This document shows, piece by piece, positions 11,244-23,400 of a stretch of DNA of 64,000 bases. The notes below the pieces were generated by a model that was not told where the DNA came from, did no database searches, and saw nothing but the letters and a program-made list of their open reading frames with translations. Source of the DNA: a virus; the IMG/VR virus record IMGVR_UViG_3300045125_000089, positions 32,699 through 96,698 of that record. One strand, 5' to 3'. Each line of letters starts with the position of its first letter. The first letter of the stretch is position 1. The translations under genes were made by a program, and so were the position numbers.

Positions 11244-12633
11244 TTAGGCCAATGATGGAAATCTTGCTGTTGTCCAATCAATAACAACATTATCAAAGTT
11301 ATAACTGCCAGATGGACCATAATTGTTTCTAGGATTTGACCATCCTGCTCTAAAATATGATATAGTAGTTGTTGCACTGGCCGCAAAAGAGCTTCCAACA
11401 AAACTGCCTGTAACATCATACAATTCTCTATAATATCCTACTCCGCCAACAAATAATATATCTAGTCTATAGTATGTATTTGGTAATGCTTGTATGCCCA
11501 TCAAATATTGCTCAAAGTTTGATGGTCTATTCATCGCTATTGAATCGGTTCCAAAATCGCCATATACTACAAAATTAAATCCACCAGTACTTGCAAATCG
11601 TGTATACATACTAATTGATACTCTGCTTGATGCTGGAAAATTATATTGAAACCACGTATTTATGCCACCGCCATATGCAGGATTTAATGTAATACTTCTG
11701 CTACCTCTTGTAGTTCTATTATTTACTTTATTTATTCTATTTTGAGCAAAGTTAGAACCGCTGAATATATACGCAAATCCGTTGCCAACAAGGGACCAGT
11801 CAGAGCCAGTTCTATTATCTGTGGCATCCAAAATTGTTGTATTTACAACATTGTCTGGTATTTCAAATGTAAGTACGCATCTGCATATACACTTGGCTCG
11901 CTCAAATATCTATCTCTGCCAAAATTGTATAAACTTTGTATTTGTGATGCATTTAGAGCAGTATTATATAAACTAGATATTCCGATATCTCCTTTGAAGT
12001 ATCTATTTGAACTTAATTTTTCTGCACCAATTTGTATTCTATCCGCGTTAAATTGATATGCACTACCAGACCTCGAACCCGTTCTTACTAATGTGCCGTC
12101 AAGATATAATGATAATCTATTATTTGATATATGCTTCAACGCCAGTCACCATATACCATTTATCATAAAAAATGATGATGAAATTGTATATTGTGTTGAC
12201 AGTCCATTGTAAAATGTATCTAGATTATAAACGGCAAATCAGTCATTGACCCAGATACTGTTGATGATGTTGTATTTGTTCGTATGCTAAATTGGTCTGC
12301 TGATGCACTCATTATGCAAAATAAACCAGCGTTCTGGTCCGATGCAAGTGTTTCTTTCAGCCTGTCTAAACCACAAATTTATTGTCTTAGATGATACACT
12401 TGATGATGGATTGGTATATGTTGTAGAAGATATATAATCGTCGATGGCGTCGAATGTAAAATAGCTTTACTTGATGTGGAATAACTTACTCCGATTTACT
12501 CAAGAAGCACTATGATTAAAAGGTGCAATAGGACTAAATATAGTAGTACTGCAGTTATATAAGACTTTGGTCCACTGGATCACAGTTTATATCAAACTGT
12601 CATTGATTACTTTTGAACATATAATGTTGCCAT
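11244..12633 (-). CDS. LamG-domain fibre protein with extra C-terminal beta domain, frame-broken
   Basis: Longer than the simple array units (about 460 codons). The N-terminal LamG-like part contains YISSTTYTNPSSSVSSKTI, then, after shifts, NNRLSLYLDGTLVRTGSR and FNADRIQIGAEKLSSNRYFK, ending ALNASQIQSLYNFGRDRY. One indel near 11845-11850 joins this to a clean 195-codon frame carrying a second domain: TGSDWSLVGNGFAYIFSG, MYTRFASTGGFNFVVYGDFG and YNFDNVVIDW up to the stop at 11244. This second part resembles a carbohydrate-binding beta-sandwich. The start at 12633 (MATLYVQK) was chosen because it precedes the first LamG-like segment; it is less certain than the end. Confidence 0.65.
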
Positions 12634-12661
12634 ATATATAACTATTGTATATATACACTTT

Positions 12662-13442
12662 TTATGTTAGACCAAATCTCTTCTTTTCTACGTTATAGTT
12701 TTGAAGAACTTCATGTTGGAAGACTAATGCTCTATTATACATTCGCACAGAAGCAACATTGCAATCTGCGTTAAGCGTATATGTGGAACCAATATTGCTG
12801 CCTATTGCTATTCGTAAATTATGGTTACTTGTGTATTTACACTAGGTGCAGAAAACGAGACTTGTTCCCAAAGATACGCCATTTATATATGTAGTTAAAG
12901 TATTTCCACTTCGCACAACGATGCATAAAACCAAGAATCAATAACAATATTTGTATTTGATAATCCTATTGAAGCAGTCAGGGCTGCGACGCATTCATAA
13001 TCGCCATTCCATATTTCATATCTTAGACTTGAAGTGACATACATAAAACATCGAGTGATATCCTCTATATACAAGTAATGCACTGGCAACTTCTGTAGCA
13101 TCGTGGGCTGTTGGGCTTGAGTTATTTATTTTGCCCAAATTTCTGTTGTATGATTTCCGTATAAATAAGTTTCCAGCACCAAAGCTCCAGCAACAGTAAT
13201 ATCTGCATATCCACCATTTTCTGCGGTGGGTGCAACAGTTCTTGAAAATTTTATAGATTTACTAGAGTTTCGTAAGAATAATATGTTGGATTAGACAAAG
13301 TAAAATTTCTTGCATTGCCACTTAAATCTATCCAAGTGGCACCACTGCCAGGATAACTCTTGGTATTTCTTGCATCCAAATACAATTGCAATCCACTTTG
13401 CACTACTCTGCCAAGACCTGCTGCTACTCCATATGCACTCAT
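12662..13442 (-). CDS. LamG/ConA-like lectin protein, array unit I, frame-broken
   Basis: The start at 13442 begins MSAYGVAAGLGRVVQSGLQ and continues YLDARNTKSYPGSGATWIDL and SGNARNFTLSNPTYYS in one clean 63-codon frame. It ends KKRFGLT at 12662 after several indels. Its N-terminal GVAAGLGR differs from the usual 'MSYNxGPK', so it is a divergent paralogue. The ATG overlaps the stop of unit J. Confidence 0.7.
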
Positions 13443-14155
13443 AATCCAAACCTTTTCTTTGTTATGTTATAATTGTTTAGTATTTCTATTGAAGATAATG
13501 TTCTGTTATAAACTGTAATTTGAGGTATATAACCTTGAAATGGAATATTGCCCACAGTGTTTGCCCAATGTCTACCAACTTGATAGTTGTTGGTTTTAGC
13601 AAAATTTCCACTGTTCCAAGTTATTGTACCAGAGTTTTGAAGCAAAGTTCCGTCCTTATAACAATAAATATTCAAGTGCTGCCCCGATTTTGATATTACA
13701 ATATATAGCCATTTATTTATATGCGTGCCAATGTCAAATATTCCACTTTCTAATACTCCGACTTGATTTACACCAGTAAAATTATACGGCGCAGCAACAG
13801 ACCCATTTCCAAATGTCATTGAATATGCATAATTTGTGGCAGGAGAAGGAGTTATTAAAAATTCCTTGCCATATTTGATTTGCGTTTAATTTGTATGCCC
13901 AAGCCGTTTGTGTAAAACTTCCCGTGAAAATATCTCCATTAATACTACCACTTACCACATCGTCAGTCCCGTCAAAGCTAATTGCTCCTTGATTTGTGCC
14001 GTTAAAAGTTGGACCATTAGTTAATGACCCGCTACGACTATTCCCGCTCAAATCTCTCCAAACACTACTACCACTAACAAAACTTTTCTATTACCCGCAT
14101 CGAGGTATAATACCAAACCATCCGTAACTAATCTGCCTCCTGAATTATAACTCAT
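13439..14155 (-). CDS. LamG/ConA-like lectin protein, array unit J, frame-broken
   Basis: Best preserved array member. The start at 14155 reads MSYNSGGRLVTDGLVLYLDA. A second frame carries SGNSRSGSLTNGPTFNGTNQ and AISFDGTDDVVSGSINGDIF. A third clean frame (13439-13819) has NKWLYIVISKSGQHLNIYCY, GNIPFQGYIPQITVYNRTLS and SIEILNNYNITKKRFGL. Together these give a full LamG/ConA fold of about 238 residues, and it serves as the reference for the other units. Confidence 0.8.
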
Positions 14156-14200
14156 ATGAACTTGTCTCCGGTGCGGCCAATCCCCAAATAACACATTGTT

Positions 14201-14419
14201 TTATATAGTTGATACTGTTTCGTTGCAATTTTCTTCATCACTCAAACCATCTGGAATATCAATGTATATACCATCATCAAATTGTTCCATAGTAAGAGTT
14301 CCATTATAAAACAATCCAATATTGTCTGACACAGTTGTTGCAAACGATGCAACTTCTGCATAACTAGAATTGGTTAGTTTTCTAGCAAAGTGTAAATACT
14401 TTGGTTCATCGTATATCAT
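14201..14419 (-). CDS. Small hypothetical protein (72 aa)
   Basis: An intact frame, MIDYEPKYLHFA-like start (MIYDEPKYLHFARKLTNSSY) to NCNETVSTI. It is acidic at the C-terminus (DDGIYIDIPDGLSDEEN) with no membrane segment or known motif. The start overlaps the stop of the fibrinogen-like gene by ATGA, so it is coupled to it. It could be an assembly partner or chaperone of that protein; this is inferred from coupling only. Confidence 0.6.
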   Translation of the reverse strand: MIYDEPKYLHFARKLTNSSYAEVASFATTVSDNIGLFYNGTLTMEQFDDGIYIDIPDGLSDEENCNETVSTI

Positions 14420-15209
14420 CTTATATAAATCTCCACTCTTGCTGCTCTATTAATGCCGGTAGTATCTTGACAACAACTGATTCTATCACCGGCAGAATAA
14501 CCTTGCCACGTTCCCGGCATCATACCTATTCCGCCACTAACATCGTCACTATCCATGTTTCCGTTGGGATATAATCCACCACCATTTTCATTCCATCCAA
14601 ATCCCCATCTAGTTCGTGCCGTACCTGGATTATTTCTATAGTTATATCCATAAAATCTAACATCTACTTGACTTGAAAATATACCACTTGCCCAACCAGA
14701 ATATGTTTTGGCGTCTCGTATAAAATATCTATCTACTGTATTAAAGAACGTAGTAGGCACAATTCTTGCGCCGCCATAAAAATCATTTTGCAACCAAGTC
14801 CATTGACCAGTGCCAGGTATACTACCACCTGTTCCCGGTTGTGATATCCGGCCAAATAGCAAGCATATCTTTTGCTCTATAATAATTCATAACATCAAAC
14901 TTTAGCGTCGCCGTTATTTCTATTTGTTGCAGAAAGAACTGAATGTATTTGATGCTGTCCAATAACTGGCAGTATATCCAAAAGTAAGTAGAACTTGTTG
15001 ATGCTTTAAGTGCAAGCATCCATCCGCCGCCATCATATGAGCCAGTCATTAAACAATATGTTTGTGTAGGTCCAACACCCTGGTAAATTTATCCAATATA
15101 CACCATTTGTTGAATTTGGATAATTATATAAAATTGATACGGCACTGAGTGCAGCCTTGTCTGCTGAACTGCCATCATTTCTATTTATTAGACCAAACCG
15201 GATTGACAT
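14416..15209 (-). CDS. Fibrinogen-like domain protein (putative receptor-binding), frame-broken
   Basis: The start at 15209 reads MSIRFGLINRNDGSSADKAA, then YPNSTNGVYWINLPG. After shifts come DGGGWMLALKASTSSTYF, FDVMNYYRAKDMLAIWPDI and a clean 148-codon C-terminal frame with WTWLQNDFYGGARIVPTTFF, VDRYFIRDAKTYSGWASGIF and GGIGMMPGTWQGYSAGDRIS, ending RVEIYIR. 'YDGGGWML' and the cysteine-containing end follow the fibrinogen C-terminal/ficolin-like pattern, a sugar-recognition fold. It sits inside the lectin array between units J and K, which supports an adhesin role. At least three indels are present. Confidence 0.7.
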
Positions 15210-15255
15210 AAACTTGTTATAATTTAGTTGTATATAACTATTGTATATATACACT

Positions 15256-15969
15256 TTATGTTAGGCCAAACTTCTTCTTTTCTAAGTTATAGTTTTGTAA
15301 TACTTCGGATGCGGATAGTGCTCGGTTGTATCTCAAAACATTAGCTATTCTTCCATTTAAATGGGCCGAATATACTGGGTATAATGGAGCACCGCCCATA
15401 TATAAAGTGCCCGCGCCGAAACTATTTGAAACATTTCCAGTAACAATTAAATTTCCATTTTGATATATTTTTGGGAAGAAACTCCATCTCGCACCAATAC
15501 AATATTATGATAGCGATTAACGGCATATTTATTCCAGACAACGCACAAGAACCGGTGGTATTTCCTCCGTATCTTCCAAACCAAATGAGATAAGGAGGAC
15601 CAGCGGCGTTGCCAGATGTGATAACAACAAATTCAATTGTATCAGGATTATTCCAAGAAAAAATTACCCTTCGCTCTATACAAATCAAGATTTCCAGATA
15701 TATTTCCATTAAAATAAATCCAACAACTTAGTGTAAAAAGCTCAGTACCAGATGGTGCAGCTTGTGCGGTCATATAGTCATTACTGCCGTCAAACACAAT
15801 ACTGCCCCATTATCACTATTATATGTCGGTCCATTTATCAAAGACCATATTGTTATTTCTACTAATATCAATCCGTGTACTGCCACTACTTCAACTCTTA
15901 AAGTTGCTGGCGTCTAAATATAATACTAATCCATCTTGTATTATTTTTACCTGGTGCTGCTGTGCTCAT
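15256..15969 (-). CDS. LamG/ConA-like lectin protein, array unit K, frame-broken
   Basis: The start at 15969 (MSTAAPGKN) is followed in shifted frames by GSIVFDGSNDYMTAQAAPSG, ELFTLSCWIYFNGNISGNLD and NPDTIEFVVITSGNAAGP, a typical LamG core. It ends as KKKFGLT at 15256, followed by the A/T-rich gap before the fibrinogen-like gene. The start is an ATGA overlap with unit L. Confidence 0.65.
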
Positions 15970-16685
15970 AATCCAAACCTTTTCTTTGTTTGCGTTATAG
16001 TTTTGAAGAATTTCAGCATCACTTAGACTTCTAAAATAAACTTGAGCCATTGCTATTCTACCTGTGTGAAAAAGAAGGAACGGTGTAATCCATGAGGGAA
16101 CGCTACCTAGCCTGAATAGTAAATTGGATTGAAAATCTAAACCATTCCATTGAGATATTGTTGCTGTACCTGTCGTGGATATCTGTGTTCCATTTAAATA
16201 CATTTTTATACTAGAACTCCTGGTAGCCACATTGTAGTAACCATATGCCACGTATTTAACGGCATAGTATTAGCACTCAATACAACTACATCTGCTCCTC
16301 CGTTGCCTTGGACAAATGTTTCTAATTTTGTTCCGATGTATAACTTAAACTGTATCTGTAATTTTGTGCGCCCGCTCTAGATTTACTAATCAGTGTTTGA
16401 GGTGATGCTGGCGCTGCTGTTTTATATGACCACACATTTTATTGTTAAATCATTTGTTCCTAAATCGAGAACGTCTCCGAGCAAAACATTGTCATCACTC
16501 CATCAAAAACAATACTTCCGCCATTAACACTGCTATGTTGGACCATTAGTTAATGTACCTGTTCTTTTGTTTTCAGTTAAATCCGTCCAAGTACTACTAC
16601 CACTAACATAACTTTTGTAATTGCTAGCATCCAAATATAATACCAATCCATTGCTTACTACTTTTGCTCCTGTATTATAACTCAT
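15966..16685 (-). CDS. LamG/ConA-like lectin protein, array unit L, frame-broken
   Basis: The start at 16685 reads MSYNTGAKVVSNGLVLYLDA then SNYKSYVSGSSTWTDLTENK. The C-terminal clean frame has SSIKMYLNGTQISTTG, FFHTGRIAMAQVYFRSLSDA and EILQNYNANKEKVWI. An indel in the last codons makes this frame run on into the start of unit K. Confidence 0.7.
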
Positions 16686-17442
16686 AATCCGACCTTTTCT
16701 TTGTTGCGTTATAGTTTTGTAATACTTCTGCTGCTGATAATGCTCGGTTGTACCAACAAACTTGATGCGATGTTTCCATTACCAGCCCTCGGATATGTGG
16801 ATGTGTCTTGATTTCCAGCCCGACTGCTAAAATCATTAGCCGTATTTGCGATGCTTGCGGGGCTAAGATCGTTACCTGTTTTGCATAGCGAAAGGACGCC
16901 ATTTGATAAAATATATTCAAGCTATCCAACGGTTTGGGAACAGGTGACACTTGTATTATACCGGAGCACCGTCAGATGCGTAAAGCCACCCTGCCGACTG
17001 GTCGCATCTGGAAAGTATCTTGGTATGTGAGTGCCACCGTCAGACCTAGATGCAAAATACCTTAACGTTCCACTATCGACTCTGAACAGAGATGAATATG
17101 ATTGGACCGCTCCGATCCGCCTTTATAAACCCCATAATGTGTTGAACGATCCCTAAACTACTTGCCTTTGCACCAGATGCATATGGTCCAAGGCACTTGG
17201 GTTACTTGCGTTTATTAAAGTGCAGGAGTTCCCAATGTTACATAATCATTTGTTCCATCAAAACTAAGCACACCACCATTAGCACTACTAAAGTCGGACC
17301 ATTGGTTAATGTTCCATTATTTCCATTCCTACTAACATCAGCCCAAGTACTGCTGCCGCTAACATAACTTTTATAATTACCAGCATCAAGGTATAATACC
17401 AATCCATTACTTACTATTTTTGGACTATAATTGTGTAGACAT
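16682..17442 (-). CDS. LamG/ConA-like lectin protein, array unit M, frame-broken
   Basis: First (promoter-proximal) unit of the array, starting at 17442 directly after the giant fibre gene (stop at 17448). It reads MSTQ, then YSPKIVSNGLVLYLDAGNYK, SYVSGSSTWADVSRNGNNGT and LTNGPT after a shift. The C-terminus contains WYNRALSAAEVLQNYNATKK. The centre is broken. The five-base gap to the fibre gene suggests cotranscription. Confidence 0.7.
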
Positions 17443-17447
17443 ATATT

Positions 17448-20400
17448 TTATATTTCTACTATTAGTTTTGGTATATCTTTACGTTCCGCCTGTACTAGAT
17501 AATAACAATATATATTACCATCATCGTTATTGTTGCTGATATAGATATATTCTGAGCTTGTGCTTGTTACAAACAAGTTTTGATAACTACCTATTGGTGT
17601 CAACTGAACTGTAATAGTATTTTCATCAACTAGATTTTTCCAATAATCTGGTAATGCTATTAGTGAACTATTGGATATACCACGTACAAATACACCGTGT
17701 TCTGGACCTTCAAGCACACCATATTGTAGTTTCCTATTTTCCAACGTTGGATGGTCAATAAGGAATGACTTGGCGGTTGCGGTTAACAATCCATTTATGG
17801 CAACTGCGCCGGTAATAAATGTAGAACCAGTAATAAATGCAGAACCAGTGACATTAAATGAACCAGATATTATAGTATTTCCAAGTATATCAAATGGTCC
17901 ATTAGCTGTAGTTTGTTTACTCCGATGCTTGTACCAGATTGATACATCACACTGTTCTCTAATCCAGTGCCTGCTCCATTTACTTTTGGTATATAATGCG
18001 GAGATGCACCGGCAACAGATGCGCCGCTGGTTCCACTAGAACCGCTCGTTCCGCTTATTCCATTTGTACCAGTGCTTCCACTTTGTCCGCTGGAACCTTG
18101 TGTGCCACTTGTACCAGATGTTCCACTACTACCAGATGAACCAGACGTTCCACTAGTACCAGATGTTCCTCTGCTACCAGATGAACCACTTGTTCCACTT
18201 GTACCGGAAGAACCCGATGAACCACCAGACCCTCCGATTCCGCTTATACCAGAAGAGCCACTACTACCAGATGAACCGCTGGTTCCGCTTGTACCAGATG
18301 AACCAGATGTTCCGCTTGTACCTGAAGTTCCACTGCTGCCGGATGTACCACTGGTTCCGCTTGTACCAGATGAACCTGATGAACCAGTTGCTCCACTTAT
18401 TCCAGAAGAGCCACTACTACCAGACGTGCCACTGGTTCCACTTGTACCAGACGAACCAGATGTTCCGCTTGTACCTGAAGTTCCACTGCTGCCGGATGTA
18501 CCACTGGTTCCGCTTGTACCAGATGAACCTGATGAACCACCAGACCCTCCGATTCCGCTTATACCAGAAGAGCCACTACTACCAGATGTGCCACTGGTTC
18601 CACTTGTACCAGACGAACCAGATGTTCCGCTTGTACCTGAAGTTCCACTGCTACCGGATGTACCACTGGTTCCGCTTGTACCAGATGAACCTGATGAACC
18701 AGTTGCTCCACTTATTCCAGAAGAGCCACTACTACCAGACGTGCCACTGGTTCCACTTGTACCAGATGAACCGGATGCGCCACTAGTACCAGATGTTCCT
18801 CTGCTACCAGATGAACCACTTGTTCCACTTGTACCGGAAGAACCCGATGAACCACCAGACCCTCCGATTCCGCTTATACCAGAAGAGCCACTACTACCAG
18901 ACGTACCACTGGTTCCACTTGTACCAGATGAACCGGATGTTCCGCTTGTACCTGAAGTTCCACTGCTGCCGGATGTACCACTTGTTCCACTTGTACCAGA
19001 AGAACCCGATGAACCACCAGACCCTCCGATTCCGCTTATACCAGAAGAGCCACTACTACCAGATGTGCCACTGGTTCCACTTGTACCAGACGAACCAGAT
19101 GTTCCGCTTGTACCTGAAGTTCCACTGCTACCGGATGTACCACTTGTTCCACTTGTACCAGAAGAACCCGATGAACCACCAGACCCTCCGATTCCGCTTA
19201 TGCCAGAAGAACCACTACTACCAGACGTACCACTGGTTCCACTTGTACCAGAAGAACCAGATGTTCCGCTTGTACCTGAAGTTCCACTGCTGCCAGATGT
19301 ACCACTAGTTCCACTTGTACCAGAAGAACCCGATGAACCAGTTGCTCCGCTTATGCCAGAAGAACCACTACTACCAGACGTACCACTGGTTCCACTTGTA
19401 CCAGAAGAACCAGATGTTCCGCTTGTACCTGAAGTTCCACTGCTGCCGGATGTACCACTGGTTCCGCTTGTACCAGATGAACCTGATGAACCAGTTGCTC
19501 CACTTATTCCAGAAGAGCCACTACTACCAGACGTGCCACTGGTTCCACTTGTACCAGATGAACCGGATGCGCCACTAGTACCAGATGTTCCTCTGCTACC
19601 AGATGAACCACTTGTTCCACTTGTACCGGAAGAACCCGATGAACCACCAGACCCTCCGATTCCGCTTATACCAGAAGAGCCACTACTACCAGATGTGCCA
19701 CTGGTTCCACTTGTACCGGATGAACCAGATGTTCCGCTTGTACCTGAAGTTCCACTGCTGCCAGATGTACCACTTGTTCCACTTGTACCAGAAGAACCCG
19801 ATGAACCACCAGACCCTCCGATTCCGCTTATGCCAGAAGAACCACTACTACCAGACGTACCACTAGTTCCACTTGTACCAGAAGAACCCGATGAACCAGT
19901 TGCTCCGCTTATGCCAGAAGAACCACTACTACCAGACGTACCACTGGTTCCACTTGTACCAGAAGAACCAGATGTTCCGCTTGTACCTGAAGTTCCACTG
20001 CTGCCGGATGTACCACTGGTTCCGCTTGTACCAGATGAACCTGATGAACCACCAGACCCTCCGATTCCGCTTATACCAGAAGAGCCACTACTACCAGATG
20101 TGCCACTGGTTCCACTTGTACCAGACGAACCAGATGTTCCGCTTGTACCTGAAGTTCCACTGCTACCGGATGTACCACTGGTTCCGCTTGTACCAGATGA
20201 ACCTGATGAACCAGTTGCTCCACTTATTCCAGAAGAGCCACTACTACCAGACGTGCCACTGGTTCCACTTGTACCAGATGAACCGGATGCGCCACTAGTA
20301 CCAGATGTTCCTCTGCTACCAGATGAACCACTTGTTCCACTTGTACCGGAAGAACCCGATGAACCACCAGACCCTCCGATTCCGCTTATACCAGAAGAGC

Positions 20401-23400
20401 CACCACTACCAGATGTGCCACTGGTTCCACTTGTACCAGATGAACCAGATGTTCCGCTTGTACCTGAAGTTCCACTGCTGCCGGATGTACCACCGGTTCC
20501 GCTTGTACCAGAAGAACCCGATGAACCACCAGACCCTCCGATTCCGCTTATACCAGAAGAGCCACTACTACCAGACGTACCACTGGTTCCACTTGTACCA
20601 GAAGAACCAGATGTTCCGCTTGTACCTGAAGTTCCACTGCTGCCAGATGTACCACTAGTTCCACTTGTACCAGAAGAACCCGATGAACCAGTTGCTCCGC
20701 TTATGCCAGAAGAACCACTACTACCAGACGTACCACTGGTTCCACTTGTACCAGAAGAACCAGATGTTCCGCTTGTACCTGAAGTTCCACTGCTGCCGGA
20801 TGTACCACTGGTTCCGCTTGTACCAGATGAACCTGATGACACCAGTTGCTCCACTTATTCCAGAAGAGCCACTACTACCAGACGTGCCACTGGTTCCACT
20901 TGTACCAGATGAACCGGATGCGCCACTAGTACCAGATGTTCCTCTGCTACCAGATGAACCACTTGTTCCACTTGTACCGGAAGAACCCGATGAACCACCA
21001 GACCCTCCGATTCCGCTTATACCAGAAGAGCCACTACTACCAGATGTGCCACTGGTTCCACTTGTACCGGATGAACCAGATGTTCCGCTTGTACCTGAAG
21101 TTCCACTGCTGCCAGATGTACCACTTGTTCCACTTGTACCAGAAGAACCCGATGAACCACCAGACCCTCCGATTCCGCTTATGCCAGAAGAACCACTACT
21201 ACCAGACGTACCACTAGTTCCACTTGTACCAGAAGAACCCGATGAACCAGTTGCTCCGCTTATGCCAGAAGAACCACTACTACCAGACGTACCACTGGTT
21301 CCACTTGTACCAGAAGAACCAGATGTTCCGCTTGTACCTGAAGTTCCACTGCTGCCGGATGTACCACTGGTTCCGCTTGTACCAGATGAACCTGATGAAC
21401 CACCAGACCCTCCGATTCCGCTTATACCAGAAGAGCCACTACTACCAGATGTGCCACTGGTTCCACTTGTACCAGACGAACCAGATGTTCCGCTTGTACC
21501 TGAAGTTCCACTGCTACCGGATGTACCACTGGTTCCGCTTGTACCAGATGAACCTGATGAACCAGTTGCTCCACTTATTCCAGAAGAGCCACTACTACCA
21601 GACGTGCCACTGGTTCCACTTGTACCAGATGAACCGGATGCGCCACTAGTACCAGATGTTCCTCTGCTACCAGATGAACCACTTGTTCCACTTGTACCGG
21701 AAGAACCCGATGAACCACCAGACCCTCCGATTCCGCTTATACCAGAAGAGCCACCACTACCAGATGTGCCACTGGTTCCACTTGTACCAGATGAACCAGA
21801 TGTTCCGCTTGTACCTGAAGTTCCACTGCTGCCGGATGTACCACCGGTTCCGCTTGTACCAGAAGAACCCGATGAACCACCAGACCCTCCGATTCCGCTT
21901 ATACCAGAAGAGCCACTACTACCAGACGTACCACTGGTTCCACTTGTACCAGATGAACCAGATGTTCCGCTTGTACCTGAAGTTCCACTGCTGCCGGATG
22001 TACCACTTGTTCCACTTGTACCAGATGAACCTGATGAACCACCAGACCCTCCGATTCCGCTTATACCAGAAGAGCCACTACTACCAGATGTGCCACTGGT
22101 TCCACTTGTACCAGATGAACCAGATGTTCCGCTTGTACCTGAAGTTCCACTGCTGCCGGATGTACCACCGGTTCCGCTTGTACCAGATGAACCTGATGAA
22201 CCACCAGACCCTCCGATTCCGCTTATACCAGAAGAGCCACTACTACCAGATGTGCCACTGGTTCCACTTGTACCAGACGAACCAGATGTTCCGCTTGTAC
22301 CTGAAGTTCCACTGCTACCGGATGTACCACTGGTTCCACTTGTACCAGATGAACCGGATGCGCCACTAGTACCAGATGTTCCTCTGCTACCAGATGAACC
22401 ACTTGTTCCACTTGTACCGGAAGAACCCGATGAACCACCAGACCCTCCGATTCCGCTTATACCAGAAGAGCCACTACTACCAGACGTACCACTGGTTCCA
22501 CTTGTACCAGATGAACCAGATGTTCCGCTTGTACCTGAAATTCCACTGCTGCCGGATGTACCACTGGTTCCGCTTGTACCAGATGAACCTGATGAACCAG
22601 TTGCTCCACTTATTCCAGAAGAGCCACTACTACCAGACGTGCCACTGGTTCCACTTGTACCAGATGAACCAGATGAACCACCAGACCCTCCGATTCCGCT
22701 TATTCCTGACATTCCAGATGAACCAGAGGAACCACTTGTTCCACTAGAACCCCCAGACCCTCCTATTCCACTGATTCCACTTACTCCGGACGAACCAGAA
22801 GAGCCACTACTTCCGGATGCTCCACTTGTACCAGATGTTCCACTGCTACCAGATGTACCGCTGGTACCGCTGGTTCCGCTGGAACCTGATGAACCGCCTA
22901 TACCACTTACTCCAGAAGAACCAGAAGAACCACTGCTGCCACTTGTGCCAGATGAACCGGATGCACCGCTAGTACCAGATGTTCCACTGCTACCAGATGT
23001 ACCGCTGGTTCCGCTGGAACCTGATGAACCGCCTATACCACTTACTCCAGAAGAACCAGAAGAACCACTGCTGCCACTTGTGCCAGATGAACCGGATGCA
23101 CCGCTAGTACCAGATGTTCCACTGCTACCAGATGTACCGCTGGTTCCGCTGGAACCTGATGAACCGCCTATACCACTTACTCCAGAAGAACCAGAAGAAC
23201 CACTGCTGCCACTTGTGCCAGATGAACCGGATGCACCGCTAGTACCAGATGTTCCACTGCTGCCAGATGTACCGCTGGTTCCGCTGGAACCGTTGAACCT
23301 GATGAACCGCCTATACCACTTACTCCAGAAGAACCAGAAGAACCACTGCTGCCACTTGTGCCAGATGAACCGGATGCACCGCTAGTACCAGATGTTCCAC

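Noticed and set aside
5041-17442. Diversity-generating retroelement behind the lectin variability
   Set aside because: No reverse transcriptase frame and no template/variable repeat pair with adenine-biased changes were seen in the window.
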